Source: Microglena sp. YARC
Lineage: Eukaryota; Chlorophyta; Chlorophyceae; Chlamydomonadales; Chlamydomonadaceae
Reading direction: 5' to 3'
Assembly (NCBI GenBank): GCA_022414725.1
Contig: CM039462.1
Span: 6,504,021 to 6,568,020 of the forward strand
DNA: 64,000 nucleotides
The notes beneath the pieces are model-generated. The model saw only the letters and a list, made by a program, of their open reading frames with translations, was not told the origin of the DNA and did not search any database. A program made the position numbers and the translations under genes. Of the stretch, positions 13,234-24,344 are shown in pieces; the stretch's first letter is position 1; each line of letters opens with the position of its first letter.

Positions 13234-13531
13234 TGCTTTGATAGCCAAGGATTGTGACTCAACAAACAACGCTAAATACCATTCTTCGATGTGCAACATA
13301 ATTGATCACAATCTAGGTGGTTGGCTCCAGTGCAAGCAAAACAGGCTGGCCCCCTCAACCTCACGCCTGGGAATAAGGCGTGCTATTTATTTATGTATTT
13401 TATTCATCTAAACAGGTATCTGCAGTTATATACATGGTCTATACTTATTCTTCAATCATAGCACATTTCAGAGCAACCTTTTCGTCATCGAGGGACATCA
13501 TAAGGCAATAATAAGCTCCCTGCTCAAAGAA

Positions 13532-14113
13532 TTAACAGGGAGGTTCCTCCGGTGGTCGGTGGCGGTACATAGGAGGAGGGTTTGGAGGTGAGGGAGGCAT
13601 AGGAGGGGGAGCTGGAGGTGGTCGGTGGCGGTACATAGGAGATGGCATTTCATATGGTGGTGGGAACGCTCCATATGGAGGGGGATACATTCCATATGGA
13701 GGGGGATACATTCCATATGGAGGGGGATACATTCCATATGGTGGGGGATACATTCCATATGGTGGGGGATACATTACTTGCGTGCCTATGAGCTCAGCCT
13801 CCAGCAGGACCCTCATGATGCTATCAATCTGACTATCGTGAGCATTATTAAATTCCATCAGAAGGCCTGCAGGTCCTGTTGCCTCTTCAATGGAATCCAA
13901 GATTCGCTTAGTCCTTTCCCCCTGGGTAGCACCAAAACCTCTCAACAGGCGACGAGCAGTGGAGACCTTGTGGTCCATGGACTGGAGCAATCCCTTGTAC
14001 TCATCCCCGATGACCTGACGCTTGCTGACACCAGCCTGGGCAGCGGCATCAGTGCCAGCATTTGCTGCAATCAACAGCAGGGCAACAGCCCAAAAGGCTG
14101 TATAGAAAAACAT
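13532..14113 (-). CDS. Secreted proline-rich protein with MYPPPYG repeats
   Basis: A 193-residue protein from ATG at 14113. Residues 1-20 are strongly hydrophobic (ALLLIAANAG), as in a signal peptide. A charged, probably helical middle follows (about 35-105, with ARRLLRGFGA), then five MYPPPYG heptads, one related PPPYE unit and a PPP/MYRHRPP tail ending in Cys. Tyr- and Pro-rich tails occur in extracellular matrix, cell-wall or adhesive proteins of algae, plants and animals; that use here is inference. The sequence before the ATG, CCTCCACAG, could be a splice acceptor, so there may be an upstream exon. It is the only convincing gene in the 6.7-kb unit and looks host-like rather than viral. 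The RLLR string recalls RxLR effector motifs, but I do not consider that supported. Confidence 0.65.
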   Translation of the reverse strand: MFFYTAFWAVALLLIAANAGTDAAAQAGVSKRQVIGDEYKGLLQSMDHKVSTARRLLRGFGATQGERTKRILDSIEEATGPAGLLMEFNNAHDSQIDSIMRVLLEAELIGTQVMYPPPYGMYPPPYGMYPPPYGMYPPPYGMYPPPYGAFPPPYEMPSPMYRHRPPPAPPPMPPSPPNPPPMYRHRPPEEPPC

Positions 14114-17100
14114 CACCTGTGGAGGGCAACATATGCATCTAGGGTCAGGGTGGAGGTCAAGGTTTACCTTCTTGCCAGACAGTTATATTTTAGCACATCA
14201 CAGACGAGGAGAAGGGGGTAGGAGTGCATGGTTTATCTCCAGCATGCTACAGAGCCTGGTGATCAGAATTGTCCGGTTACATTCTGTGCTTACATTCTCC
14301 TTCCAAACGTATACCCAGCCCTAGGCCTTTAACACAAGCAGAATAGCCTGGTGCAACGAAATAACCCGCTGAGAAACCGCTGTTGTACGTTTTCTAGTCT
14401 GCCATCCTAAGCCCTCATAGCACCAATGGAGACTGGTCTTTAGTAGAGGAACACCCCAGTTCCACTCCCATGTCATTCTGTGGGCTATGAGAAAAGTGCT
14501 TGAAAAGTACATTTGTTTAAATCCAGTTTTTTCCTCCCCGCCCACCCACCCCTAAAACATTTGGAGGCCAATAACTCTTTACCTGCTGGCCGCTGCTGGG
14601 CAAAATAAAAATAAGACCAGATTCTTCATCCTCTCAAAAAGCTCTAAACATTTGGAGCATGGTGTCAGACCTTTTTTTGCCCCCCCCCCCCCCCCCCTCG
14701 GCATGCACTTCCGTTTTATAGCAGGATTCGCGGGGATCCTCTAAATGCGATATGCCCAAGCATTGGAGGAGAACTTTCGCCCTATTGTGCAAGCTGAAAC
14801 TGCTAACGTGCTGCTTTGCAGTCTGTGGGCTGGAGGCGGGATAGGAAAGTTAGGGTTACGGCTGTCTTGTATCGCACCCTTGTATCGAGTACACCCTAAG
14901 TACCGTAGTAGGGTTCTTTGTATCGCACCCTAACGAGAAGTGGTTACTGGCTTACGAGAAGTCGGTTACTGGTCGTTCAGAGGAGAGCCCTGGTTCACAG
15001 CCCAGGGAAAACTTCTAGACTCAGGGAAACCTTCGCAAGGGTGAAATTCGATTTATGTACAAGCCCGTTTGATTCGGAGCCCCCCAAAAGCCTAGCGGCG
15101 TCGAGGTACATTATATCATTATACACGACGAATTCCCTCGACATAACAGAGGCTTTAAACAACTTGTGTGAGTTTGTATGTTGTGTTGAAGCAGTTAAAT
15201 TGAACACAAGTTGAACACGAAGCAGTTAAATTGAACATGTGTTTCTTGTGCTCTGCTGTTTGTTTTATGAACAGCCAAGCACATAAAAAAGAATAATCTC
15301 AGGAACTCTGGAGAGGTAAAACAGGGTTAAGGAAGAGGAATCGTCTCAGAAACCCGACCTCGACTGAAGTGTACGCAGCACGTTCGCGCAGCAAGGAACG
15401 CTATCACTAGGTAAGACCACAGGTACATGCCACTGTTGACCACAAAGGGTGAAAGGGGTGATTGAGTGACCCCTTTGTTACCCCGTTGTCCGTCCGACTG
15501 ACCGACCGACCGAAAAATTTAAGCCTGACACGCCAGCCAACGGTCTCGAAACTAACTCGCTTCCGTTGCTACCGCACCCGTCGCTCCGTCGCGAACACTC
15601 TCCGCCAATTTGTACCGTCGCATGCGACACTGCATAGAACTTGATCATGCTGGTATCCAGCCATAACAGAAGAAAACGCTGGCTCGTGATGAAGTAGGGC
15701 TGTCTTGTCTCATCTGAACCTGACTCCAGGTCGCGAGCTAACTGAGTTCCGACACGCGACAATTCCTGGGCATAAATCCCCTGGGACGCCCTGGATAAGA
15801 CGCCCTACGGAAGGTGTTTGGTTATTGCTGCGTGGGCGTGAGAAAGGCTGGTGAAGAAGATTGGATGAAAAACAGGGCCACTGATCACGCGGTTTTGTCA
15901 CGTTTACACTTGAACTCAAAGATACAATTCGAGGAAGAGAAGTGCGCAATTGTCAGGCTGGTGCAAGCTTGTGCTAAGGTAGGTCGTTAACAACGTAGGC
16001 CCAATCAGGATTGTTTGAGAACAGTACAGAGAAGTGTCTGATGGAAAACTGTGAGGTCCCAAAGAGTGATCAAGCTCAAATACCTGGCAATTGACGTTGG
16101 GCGAGAATGCGTTACTGGAACTTTTGGCAATGCCGAGCCTCTGATGAAGCGCAAGTAAGAGAGGTCCGGAGGAGGTACTGCGCAGGAGGTGCCGCGCGCA
16201 GGGTGAGACTGGAAAGGGCTCGGGCACTGGTCGAAATGGCTCCACCTGAGGCGTGTGAGGCGTCCGGGGCGTCAGATCGGCGTTCAACGTCATGCGCACG
16301 CAATCAATCTTGCATGCTTACCTATCGGTGCTCTTGTGAGAGTTAACGCTGGTGGGGTTTTTCTCTTTCGTTATTATTCGTGTCCCACCAGTTGAGGCTT
16401 CCTATTAAATATCCTATTGGGCCACTTGCGCGTACCAGCGTTCAACCCGACCCCCGCCCACGAGAGAAATGTTTTCTCTCGTTACCTCCACATTACCTAC
16501 CACGCAGCTTCGACCGGTTTTGGTAGAAACGGTTACGTAAGATCATATTACAGTTTCAGAAACAGGCTATTAGTTTGTTAGTGCTACGGCGAGTTTGGCT
16601 GAGCTACGGCGTACCCACCCTGGTACCCACTCTGTTGCGTATCGGAGGATGTATACCGTCGTCAGCACCGGAGGGGAGGGGTGACACGAGGAGGGGGGCC
16701 TACGATTTAGACCCAGACCCGGTATCAGAGGGGTTTTGGCGGAGCCCCCCCTTCTGGGGGGCGGGAGCCCCCATGTTTCCCTTCCCAGCCCTATGATTTT
16801 TTTTACTTTGTATGGAACCGGGTCCGAGTCGAAATCGGAGGCCCCCCTCCCCTGTTAAGGGCGCCTGGAGGCCTGTCCCGAATTAAATTAAATTAATTCT
16901 GAATGCAGTTGATTTTAATTTAGTTCAATTTATTTATTTATTTAATGTTGTGTTATTTAATTCGATTTAATTCCATTCAATTAAGATTGATAAACGTAGT
17001 TTGAATGCATTTAATTGCTTTAATTTTTATGAATTCGTATCGGATTTGTTTTAATTTATATAATGATGTAATTAAATTTCATCATTGAATCGATTGATGT

Positions 17101-18067
17101 TTCAGCATTGTTAACTATAAAGTGGGAAAAGGGTTGTTGATTTTTAAGCAGTATTGAACGTTTCTGTAATGTAATACAAGGCATGTACGGTATGTAGAAT
17201 GGCTTTATTCTTAAGAATTTGATGCAAGAAAAATGAGGCCAATCAGGTGTCTGGTTGATTTTATGGAATTTGTACAAGGTATTGCATGTTTCGGCCTAGC
17301 CCAGACGTGAACGGTATGTCCCATCCTCCTGAACGGTTTTTTGGCCAGTGGCAGGTGGCGTGGCTTGCCCCTGCCCCCGCCCCTGCCCCCGCCTGGTGCC
17401 CCTTCCCGACCCCTGCCCGAGTTACAGCCTGTTTCTATTATAGGAACTGACTGGTATATTATAGGTATATATGGGATAACTGTTCTGCTATAGATCAGTG
17501 ATTTCCACTGATCTATAACAGCGCGTTTCCGCGCGCGCACGCTGTTATAGATCAGTAGATCAGATAAAAATCCTGTTGACCGCGCATCTGTCCTGTTGAC
17601 CGCGCATCTTTATATTTTCGTCCGCATAAATTATTGTCCTCCCAATGTGAAAAAATTGTTGCGCCTTACTGTGGTATTTGCGAGTACCGCGTCCCACTGA
17701 CGTGTTCCGCGTCCCACTGACGTGTCCTATGCGCCGGGTTATGCGGGGATAACCCCGATTACAATCGGAAACACTCTTAAACCTGTACTTCGCTCGACCG
17801 ACTGGTACACCAGTTTCCGGCAAAATTTGATGACGTGCCGGGGCGGATCGGGGTTACCTTGAACCGCGCCCCCCCCCCCCCCCCACCCCCCACCCCCCAC
17901 CCCCCACCCCCACGGTTAAGGGTGTGTTTCTAGTGGGGTTTTCGGTCGCCGTTGAAGGTCCGGTGAAGTCCACGCTGGCATGAAGTGTTTCCAGTGGGGT
18001 TCCGCTGACATTTTGCTATGTCCCGCTGAAGTCCACGCTGGCTTTTTTGACCGCTGAAGGCCGACGT

Positions 18068-18183
18068 GGACTTCAGCGGATCCTACGTGGACTTCAGCGG
18101 AATGCAAAACTTCAGCGGGGGCCCTGACCCTCCCGCTGAAGTTTTTCCATTCCGCTGAAGTCCACGTAGGATCCGCTGAAGTC
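18068..18183. repeat. ~52-bp-arm inverted repeat (hairpin), copy 3
   Basis: Same hairpin as in copy 2, essentially unchanged. Confidence 0.8.
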
Positions 18184-19335
18184 CAGCCCGGCGAGCACCG
18201 GCGAGCACCGAGTATTCTCTCCAGGATTCTCTCGATGAGGTTTGAGGCTTTCAGATCATCGACAATTTGACGGAAACCAGCCCCTGCCCCACTGGAAACA
18301 CACCCTAAGCGTAACCCCGATCAACCTTGGTTCCTATAACAGGAGTAGAGTTCTTCAGTACACAAAAGCGGAATTTAGGCTCGAATCATGGGAAGTTGTC
18401 GAGAGAAGTTTTAGTTTGCGAATAAATGTTACAGACGCAGCGCGCGGCCGTATTTATAGGCTCGGTAAACCCTCGTTTTTAAGGTTCACGCTGCGGGCAA
18501 AGACAACTGGGGTTTATAGCACGACAGTCGAAGATTCTAGACTGTCGTAGCTATCTGACTACTATACACGTTGGCACCGATAACGTTATCGTACGTCAGT
18601 TGGTTATACGTACTGTCGGCATGCATAACGTTATCGTGCGACAGTTTAGAAACGATCAGAGCTGTCGTAAGAATGCCCCTGTCGGCACCGCACCAGGATC
18701 GGTGTCGCAGGAAAAATCAAGTAACGCAACATCATGCTTCGTAATGTTCGGGCGAAGCTATGGTTGGTTACATCCTCCCCAGGGGGTTAAAAATTTTGTC
18801 CTCAAAAATTCAACCGGGAGGTTTAAAAACAAAACCTAATTAGACGTCCATGGCCTATCGAACCATAGTTCATTCAACAGCTATCCTGTGACCTGGCGGC
18901 AGTCAACTCGGGACCTGGGAGGACCACACCTGTTACCGGTATGCACTATGCCGACTCAGCGACCGACGTCTGTCGGATAATAACACTAATCATACCTAAT
19001 GTGATGAATCCATCTTCACATGAGATATTCAAAAATAAACATATTTGGGCTTAAACCTTGGGGACCCAAGCCAAGGACCCTAACACTCCAGACGGCAGTG
19101 GCTCCACTCTCCGTCGTGGCCTACTTCTATACCGTTACAATCGGTTGGTGCGATCGGTTGGGTGCCGTTCGCGTTCGCAACCCCCAAACAATCCGAATTT
19201 TGGTTCGAGCTGCATTCCGACAGATCGTCTCATTTGCTTTAGTCCGCTTGAGATAAAAAGACTAGGCAGTCTCAATTGCACCGTCTTCTCATGCATATCC
19301 CATTCATCTTCGACATTCTGGCTATGCCTCACCTT

Positions 19336-19495
19336 CGCCATTCTGAACTTCATGCCCAGGCCATTCTGCATACCAAAACCAGGCCATTCTGAATTCCAAA
19401 TCCAGGCCATTCTGAATCCCACGCCCAGGCCATTCTGAATTCCAAACCCAGGCCATTCCGAATTCCAAAACCAGGTCATTCTGAACTCCTAACTC
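19336..19495. repeat. ~25-bp minisatellite, copy 3
   Basis: Third copy of the CCATTCTGAATTCC array inside the truncated unit. Confidence 0.85.
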
Positions 19496-19985
19496 TGGCC
19501 ATGCTCCTGCACTTCTCCAGCTCCCCCTCTGCATCGGCACTGATCAATCTTGTGCCCAGCTCTTGCTGTTTCAGCCGTAATGCCTTAACACTACCAACAT
19601 TCAGAGTATGAGCGGCTGGCATACGCCTGGCAAGAACTGACTCTACCCCCCCCCCCCCCCCCCCCCCCAGCCCCCCCAGCCCTGCCAGGCACACACACTC
19701 ACACACACACACAAGCACACAAGCACACAAATCTCTATTCTTCTCATCTCTACCCTCGCCGACCAGCGTATGGGCCCGAAGCCAGCACTGATCATGCTAC
19801 CCCCATGAGCCTAAGATAGCTACGACTGATCATAGTAACCCCATGATCCTAAGTTAGGTACCAATGATCATAGTACCCCCATGAGCCTAAGTTAGGTACC
19901 ACTGATTGTAGCACCCCTATGAGCGGAAGCTATCTACCACTGATCATAGCACCATTGCTTTGATAGCCAAGGATTGTTCAACTAA

Positions 19986-20774
19986 TCATCTATGCCTTCT
20001 CCTTGTCTGGCAGGAAGGGCATAGCCATTTTCCTTTGGGTATCTGTTTCATAGGAGGGTTAAAGCACTTAATATGATAGCCTCTGTCACATTTATCACAT
20101 AGGAGCATAGGTGTGGATATATCTGTCTTCTTGCAGATTTCACACCAAATGTCCTGCTCCTCGACACCATCTTTGCGGTGATGTTTCTTGGTGTATTCTT
20201 TAATCATGTCCTCAACATCTTGCTGTTCTTGGAGGACGGATTCCCAATGCCCAGAATTCCATGAGCTATCATAACCCTTCCATTTGACCAGATACCTGAA
20301 TTCCTGTTTCTTGTCACTCCAACTTCTGTCAAGAATATCTTCCACTTGAAAATATTCTTCATTCTCCATCACTACTGGTGGTGGAGGCAATGGAGCTCGG
20401 TTTGGGAAAGAGCTACTTTCATTGTAAGGTTGAAGTAGACTTGAATGAAATACGGGATGGATTTTCATACAATCAGGTAATTCCAATTTGTATGCCACCG
20501 GAGATACTTCCTTTATTATTTTAAAATGACCGTACCTTCTTGGTTGTAACTTCCTACAGGTTACTGGCATTTTTAATTTTAAGTTGGTGCCAGATAATAG
20601 GACTAAATCACCAACTTTAAATTGATAGACTCTTCGGTGCTTATTTGCCTCTTGGCTCTGCCGAGCTTGAGCAGTTTGCAAGTTTGCTTTAGCGATTTCA
20701 AGATTTGTTCTGAGGTTATCCAGGAATTGTTGCACCGATTTATTTGCCTCATCTTTAGGTATCACAAGCGACAT
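19986..20774 (-). CDS. Integrase C-terminus with chromodomain and PHD finger
   Basis: The frame is open for 262 codons. Residues about 45-110 hold the GPY/F-like module (VGDLVLLSGTNL, KLQPRRYGHFKI, HPVFHSSLLQPY). Residues about 140-195 are a chromodomain (YFQVEDILDRS, then YLVKWKGYDSSWNSGHWES). Residues about 208-258 form a PHD finger with the C4HC3 spacing visible: WCEIC, CDKCDRGYHIKC, WLCPSC. Chromodomains direct chromovirus integration to marked histones, and PHD fingers commonly read H3K4 methylation, so two histone readers in tandem suggest refined target choice (inference). The Met at 20774 is only the first one after the frameshift; the original protein was the full polyprotein. Nothing follows the stop but a truncation point. 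Confidence 0.85.
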   Translation of the reverse strand: MSLVIPKDEANKSVQQFLDNLRTNLEIAKANLQTAQARQSQEANKHRRVYQFKVGDLVLLSGTNLKLKMPVTCRKLQPRRYGHFKIIKEVSPVAYKLELPDCMKIHPVFHSSLLQPYNESSSFPNRAPLPPPPVVMENEEYFQVEDILDRSWSDKKQEFRYLVKWKGYDSSWNSGHWESVLQEQQDVEDMIKEYTKKHHRKDGVEEQDIWCEICKKTDISTPMLLCDKCDRGYHIKCFNPPMKQIPKGKWLCPSCQTRRRHR

Positions 20775-21334
20775 TGGTGTGTCAGGTTGATGTCCATAGT
20801 TGAGATAAATGGTGAGTATCCAGTTGATTCTTGAGTAGCGCTATTATAAGCAAACTCAGCTGCTGCAAGTTTCGAGTCCCAATCATCTAATCTATCTGAG
20901 ACACAAGGCCTTAATAGTTCCTCCAAGGTTCTATTAAGTCTTTCTGTTTGCCCATCCGTTTGTGGATGGTAAGCAGTGGACATAGCCATCCTTGTGCCAC
21001 AGAGCTTAAACAAATGATCCCAGAATTCACTCGTGAATCTAGTATCACGATCAGTAATTAAGACTTTAGTTAAACCATGATGCCTGAATACTGTGTCAAA
21101 GTACAGTTTAGCTGCACCAATTGCATCTATTGTGGTAGTGGTGGGTGCAAAGTGTGCCATCTTGCTGAGCTTATCAACGAATACTGCAATGGCATCAAAT
21201 CCATTGGATAGGGGAAGTTCAACTATAAAGTCCATGCTTACGTGAGACCAGTTCTGATTTGGTATAGGTAGTGGATGAAGTAATCCAATAGGCTTTTTAT
21301 TACTGGCTTTGTTTCGTTGGCAAACATCACAGGA
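20762..21334 (-). pseudogene. Chromovirus integrase catalytic core
   Basis: In frame with the RNase H segment but separated from it by one stop codon. It shows MDFIVELPLSNGFDAIAVFVD (first catalytic Asp), LITDRDTRF (second Asp) and YHPQTDGQTERLNRTLEELL (catalytic Glu), giving the DD35E triad of an rve-type integrase. It ends ESTGYSPF, after which one base is missing at about 20805; the neighbouring frame resumes at YLNYGHQP. The integrase would insert element cDNA into host chromatin. Confidence 0.88.
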
Positions 21335-21793
21335 TTAAATATAATCTTTAATGATGCAATTCGTACACGGCCAGTAATAATGTTCTCTTAACCTATCATA
21401 AGTTCTGCTTTCTCCAAGGTGTCCAGATATAATGCTATCATGTGCATCATGAAGAAGGTCAGCTCTCAATGTGGGAGCTGGAATATACAATCGAGATTTA
21501 CTTTTGGTATATAAAAGTTTCCCAATCAGAGCTAAGGTAGGATGTATACCTTGCTTGGCTCTAGCATAAGCATCCGTATACTCCCTATCTATCTTCGCAT
21601 CTTGTTCTACTTGAAGAAGAAACTCTTTGTTATCATGCACTACCATTACATTTATACTACACTGGTTTAGGTCTGGCCTCCTAGAGAGTGCATCTGCTAC
21701 ACTATTAAGACGGCCAGCCTTATAAACAATCGCAAAATTGTATTCAGCAAGCAAGCGTAACCAGTTTGCTTGTCGATCACTCAAATGCGCTTG
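21335..21793 (-). pseudogene. Chromovirus RNase H end and integrase zinc finger
   Basis: Translation from about 21790 contains LSDRQANWLRLLAEYNF and VADALSRRPDL, the usual C-terminal signature of Ty3/Gypsy RNase H. Next comes a linker and the HHCC integrase head (GHLGESRTYDRLREHYYWP), where the His pair is visible. The frame stops at TAA (21335-21337); the next in-frame residues, SCDVCQRNK, supply the CxxC pair of the same zinc finger. A single C-to-T change (CAA to TAA) would explain the stop. The first codons of the longer open frame come from the palindrome and are not part of the element. Confidence 0.85.
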
Positions 21794-22135
21794 GTGTGGG
21801 GTGATAACGTGGGCCGATAATTTCCCCAGATAGAACACGGGGTGATAAATACGAGAACGGGGTGATAATCCTAGCACTGGGACCAGATAGATATTATGAC
21901 ATTAATCCAACTAAAAACCAAAAAATATTGTATCTAGAGATAAAAATAGAATTACATTAATCCGCGGATTAATGTAATTCTATTTTTATCTCTAGATACA
22001 ATATTTTTTGGTTTTTAGTTGGATTAATGTCATAATATCTATCTGGTCCCAGTGCTAGGATTATCACCCCGTTCTCGTATTTATCACCCCGTGTTCTATC
22101 TGGGGAAATTATCGGCCCACGTTATCACCCCACAC
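21794..22135. repeat. 342-bp perfect-looking palindrome
   Basis: Two 171-bp arms meet at CCGCGG (21962-21967) with no spacer. Each arm carries three GGGGTGATAA words and a long A/T-rich inner part. By eye the arms match over their whole length; pairing ends at 21793/22136. It truncates the retroelement on the left and faces relic-rich sequence on the right. It may be a foldback element or MITE, a repaired DNA end, or an assembly fold-back. Confidence 0.9.
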
Positions 22136-22190
22136 AATTTGACCCAAATTTCTAAAAGGTCATCTCACCGCGTCGGGTGTCGAGCACGGT
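22136..22190. repeat. 55-bp repeat, copy 1 (copy 2 at 23611-23665)
   Basis: CCCAAATTTCTAAAA, then GTCATCTCACC and GTCGGGTGTCGAG; a diverged second copy lies 1.47 kb downstream with four or five differences. The first copy abuts the palindrome, so this may be the flank of an element that sits between the two copies. Confidence 0.8.
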
Positions 22191-22925
22191 GTGATACCGA
22201 CGCGTATCTAACACAAATCCGATGTACATCTAACAAAATCTAATTCTGATTTATCCTAAAACTGTCTGTACGGGGGCAAATTCTGGTTTTTCGTTCGGCG
22301 CATCGAATGAGTCGCAGTTCGATAGAGAGAGATTCGAGTTTGTAATGCGTCATATGTACAGACTTTGCATGGTTTACACTCGTTTTTCGAGTCTCACTCG
22401 GACCACTTGTATTCGATTGATTGAAGCCGCGCATTGTGTCGCGGTTTTCGCAACCTCATTCACTATGGTCCGGTTCTCCAAAGAATCCGCGCATGGTATC
22501 GAGCAGGCTTCTGCTTAACACACTATGGGGAATTCTGAAGGGGGGATCGCGGGTCCCGCAGAGCGGGACAGTGGAATTGAGCTGCTGACTCACTCTCTGA
22601 TCCCATGTGGAACCATCAACCAAGCAACAACCCAGCGGCGGCTTGGCGGTTCCGTATACAAATTCAAAAAGACCCATCTTAACAACAAAACGGTAGGGAA
22701 GTATTTAGATAAAGTAGTAATAGTATATATAATCCTATCATCCCCCAACGGTATGAGCTCATCGACCCGCGGGTGTACCACATAGACCCTAAAAGAGCTT
22801 CAGTTAGTGCAGGGTGGGAGAATTTCCTTGGTGGTTCCGTCAAAAAGACACTCCATCAATCAATAGATCTCGATCTCAATGAATAGATTTAATTTCAAAT
22901 ATATACACTTTCATTCATTCATTAA
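22191..22925. other. Gene-free, repeat-rich stretch
   Basis: Holds a GTTTACACTCG-type block (about 22370), a TATGGTCCGGTTCTC block (about 22465) and hairpin repeat A. These words recur at 24.2-24.3 and 25.5 kb. No coding frame is supported. Confidence 0.5.
22498..22600. repeat. Dispersed hairpin repeat, copy A
   Basis: A half-palindrome GAGCAGGCTTCTGCTTAA is followed about 50 bp later by the stem GTCCCGC-aga-GCGGGAC and then GGAATTGAGCTGCTGACTC. Member of a family with at least six copies whose stem bases change in pairs between copies. Confidence 0.8.
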
Positions 22926-23435
22926 ATGCCACGAGTGGCAAAACTACCTCAAGCGAAAAAAAGAAACGAAGAGTCGAGCTGATGTCGTTTGCTACACAGG
23001 TCCCCGTCCGAGCGGAAAGAAGGACGACTCTTACACGTCCGAAGAGTTCGTCGCGTTTATGAAGATTGAGGCTCTCCGTTTTCTGACAAAAAAGAACGGA
23101 CGCTTGATGAATGGATCGAGTGGGCAGACGCGCTGCGCATGAAAGCATCGAGTTGCAGAAAAGTAACAAAATGCAGCGATAAATTATCGTCTGCGCGTAA
23201 GGTAGCTGAGAAAACTTCAAAGCCCCTCGAATCTTGTATCAAGAGCAAATGTATTAGTCGTTATGAACTCATGGCGAAGTTTAATAAGAATGACAAAAAC
23301 GCCATGAGCTCGTTCGATAAACACGCACTTTCCGCGGAGTGCGGTGCCGTTAATTGCTCGAAGGAAGGTGTGAAATATGGCAAGGCGACCAAAGCATTTG
23401 ACGCAATATCGAAGCGATGCGAAAGAATCCGCTAA
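22926..23435 (+). pseudogene. Basic Cys-rich protein, two homopolymer frameshifts
   Basis: Three frames follow one another. The first starts at ATG 22926 (MPRVAKLPQ). It moves to a second frame at a run of seven A (about 22952), which continues through SYTSEEFVAFMKIEALRF. It moves again at a run of six A (about 23086) to a third frame with DEWIEWADALRM, four or more spaced Cys and the ending KAFDAISKRCERIR. One base fewer in the first run and one more in the second would give a single protein of about 165 residues. Both breaks lie in A homopolymers, so consensus error is possible. It is Lys/Arg-rich with paired Cys in the C-terminal half. I do not recognise the family. Confidence 0.55.
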
Positions 23436-23610
23436 GCGAAGGCGATTTTACTACTTCTGCTTGGACACTCTTTTTGGTTTTATGAAGGGGAATCGCTGGA
23501 ATTCCTGTCCCGAATGACTTCTGCGATGAAGACTTCTTCTTTCTTCGACTTACACGAAACTTGAAAAATGTGAATCTTTTGAAAATGTGAATTCCTGTCT
23601 TTTTTCATTA

Positions 23611-23665
23611 AGGAATTTGGCCCAAATTTCTAAAATGTCATCTCACCACGTCGGGTGTCGAGTAC
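23611..23665. repeat. 55-bp repeat, copy 2
   Basis: Direct-repeat partner of 22136-22190; together they bracket the frameshifted basic-protein gene. Confidence 0.8.
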
Positions 23666-24078
23666 TCCTTACATCAGGCAGAGGCCTCAATAAAGCACCC
23701 TTTGTTCATGCTACAAGTAGTTGTATTGGCTGCATTCTGAGAGAGTTGGACAATGATTTTGATTTTCACAACAGGTGTATGTAGTGATGCTCGGATTTCT
23801 GAAACACCGCATATGGTGTGACTGTGTTGCCAACATCATTTTCAATGTAGCAGTGACAAGTTTGCAGACTGACTCGCGATCTGAAACATCCATATTGGCG
23901 AGGATTGGGGATGCACGTGTAGACCACTCTGTAAATGCCACGTTGATTACTTCGTCGCTTGGACACTTGTTTGTAATACGACGACGGGCAGCTGAATTTG
24001 CATGTTTAATTTAAATATATACGGACATTCCTGTACACACGATGAACGCATCAACCACATTGCATCACAGAGGGGACC

Positions 24079-24164
24079 CTGCTTGACAACTCTATCGGTA
24101 TTGTGAAGGGGAAACCGCGGGCCCCACGGAGTGGGGCAATGGAATTGAGCTGCTGACTCACTCA
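24079..24164. repeat. Dispersed hairpin repeat, copy B
   Basis: Stem GCCCCAC-gga-GTGGGGC followed by GGAATTGAGCTGCTGACTC. Two stem positions differ from copy A with matching changes on the other side. Confidence 0.82.
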
Positions 24165-24344
24165 CAAGTTGTTTACACTCGGTTTTTGGGAAAAAGTTGT
24201 TTACACTCGGTTTTTGGGAAAAAGTTGTTTACACTCGGTTTTTTCGAGGCGCAATTGATTGAACCCGCATGTGTCGCGGTTTTCGCTATGGTCCGGTCAT
24301 CCTGGTGGCTTCTCAAGCAGACTTCTGCTCGACATATAAGTTGT

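Larger units (their letters stand above)
9638..16343. repeat. 6.7-kb tandem unit, copy 2 (complete)
   Basis: Reference copy of the array, 6706 bp from one TAACGCTGGTGGGG to the next. Order: CTGGTGGG/CCCACCAG inverted pair, C/G-rich block, AT-rich spacer (about 10190-10560), short TATAGATCAG hairpins, CCGCTGAAGTCC hairpin (11347-11462), CCATTCTGAATTCC minisatellite, poly-C run, about 41-bp ACTGATCATAG repeats, then the minus-strand PPPYG gene. Beyond that gene (14.1-16.3 kb) I find no convincing coding frame. Confidence 0.9.
16344..19977. repeat. 6.7-kb tandem unit, copy 3 (truncated)
   Basis: Nearly identical to the first 3.6 kb of copy 2, then stops at GCCAAGGATTGT, where the sequence changes abruptly to the 3' end of a Ty3/Gypsy element. 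The PPPYG gene that would follow is missing. The junction is either a real truncation by the retroelement or an assembly join. Confidence 0.88.
19978..21793 (-). mobile_element. Ty3/Gypsy chromovirus, 3' part of pol
   Basis: In transcription order (minus strand): end of RNase H, zinc-binding HHCC integrase N-domain, integrase core, chromodomain, PHD finger, stop, then only about 8 bp before the 6.7-kb unit. There is no gag, protease, RT palm or LTR. The 5' side is cut exactly where the palindrome begins (21794) and the 3' side ends at 19977. There is one in-frame stop and one frameshift, so decay is recent. Confidence 0.9.

Noticed and set aside
13532..14113. RxLR-type secreted effector based on RLLR after a signal peptide
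   Set aside because: Four residues in a charged helix are weak evidence, no clear dEER-like motif follows at the right place, and the Tyr/Pro-rich tail is atypical.
15916..16299. 127-codon minus-strand frame conserved between unit copies (also 9211-9594)
   Set aside because: The copies are nearly identical DNA, so conservation carries no information; composition is not protein-like and antisense frames compete.
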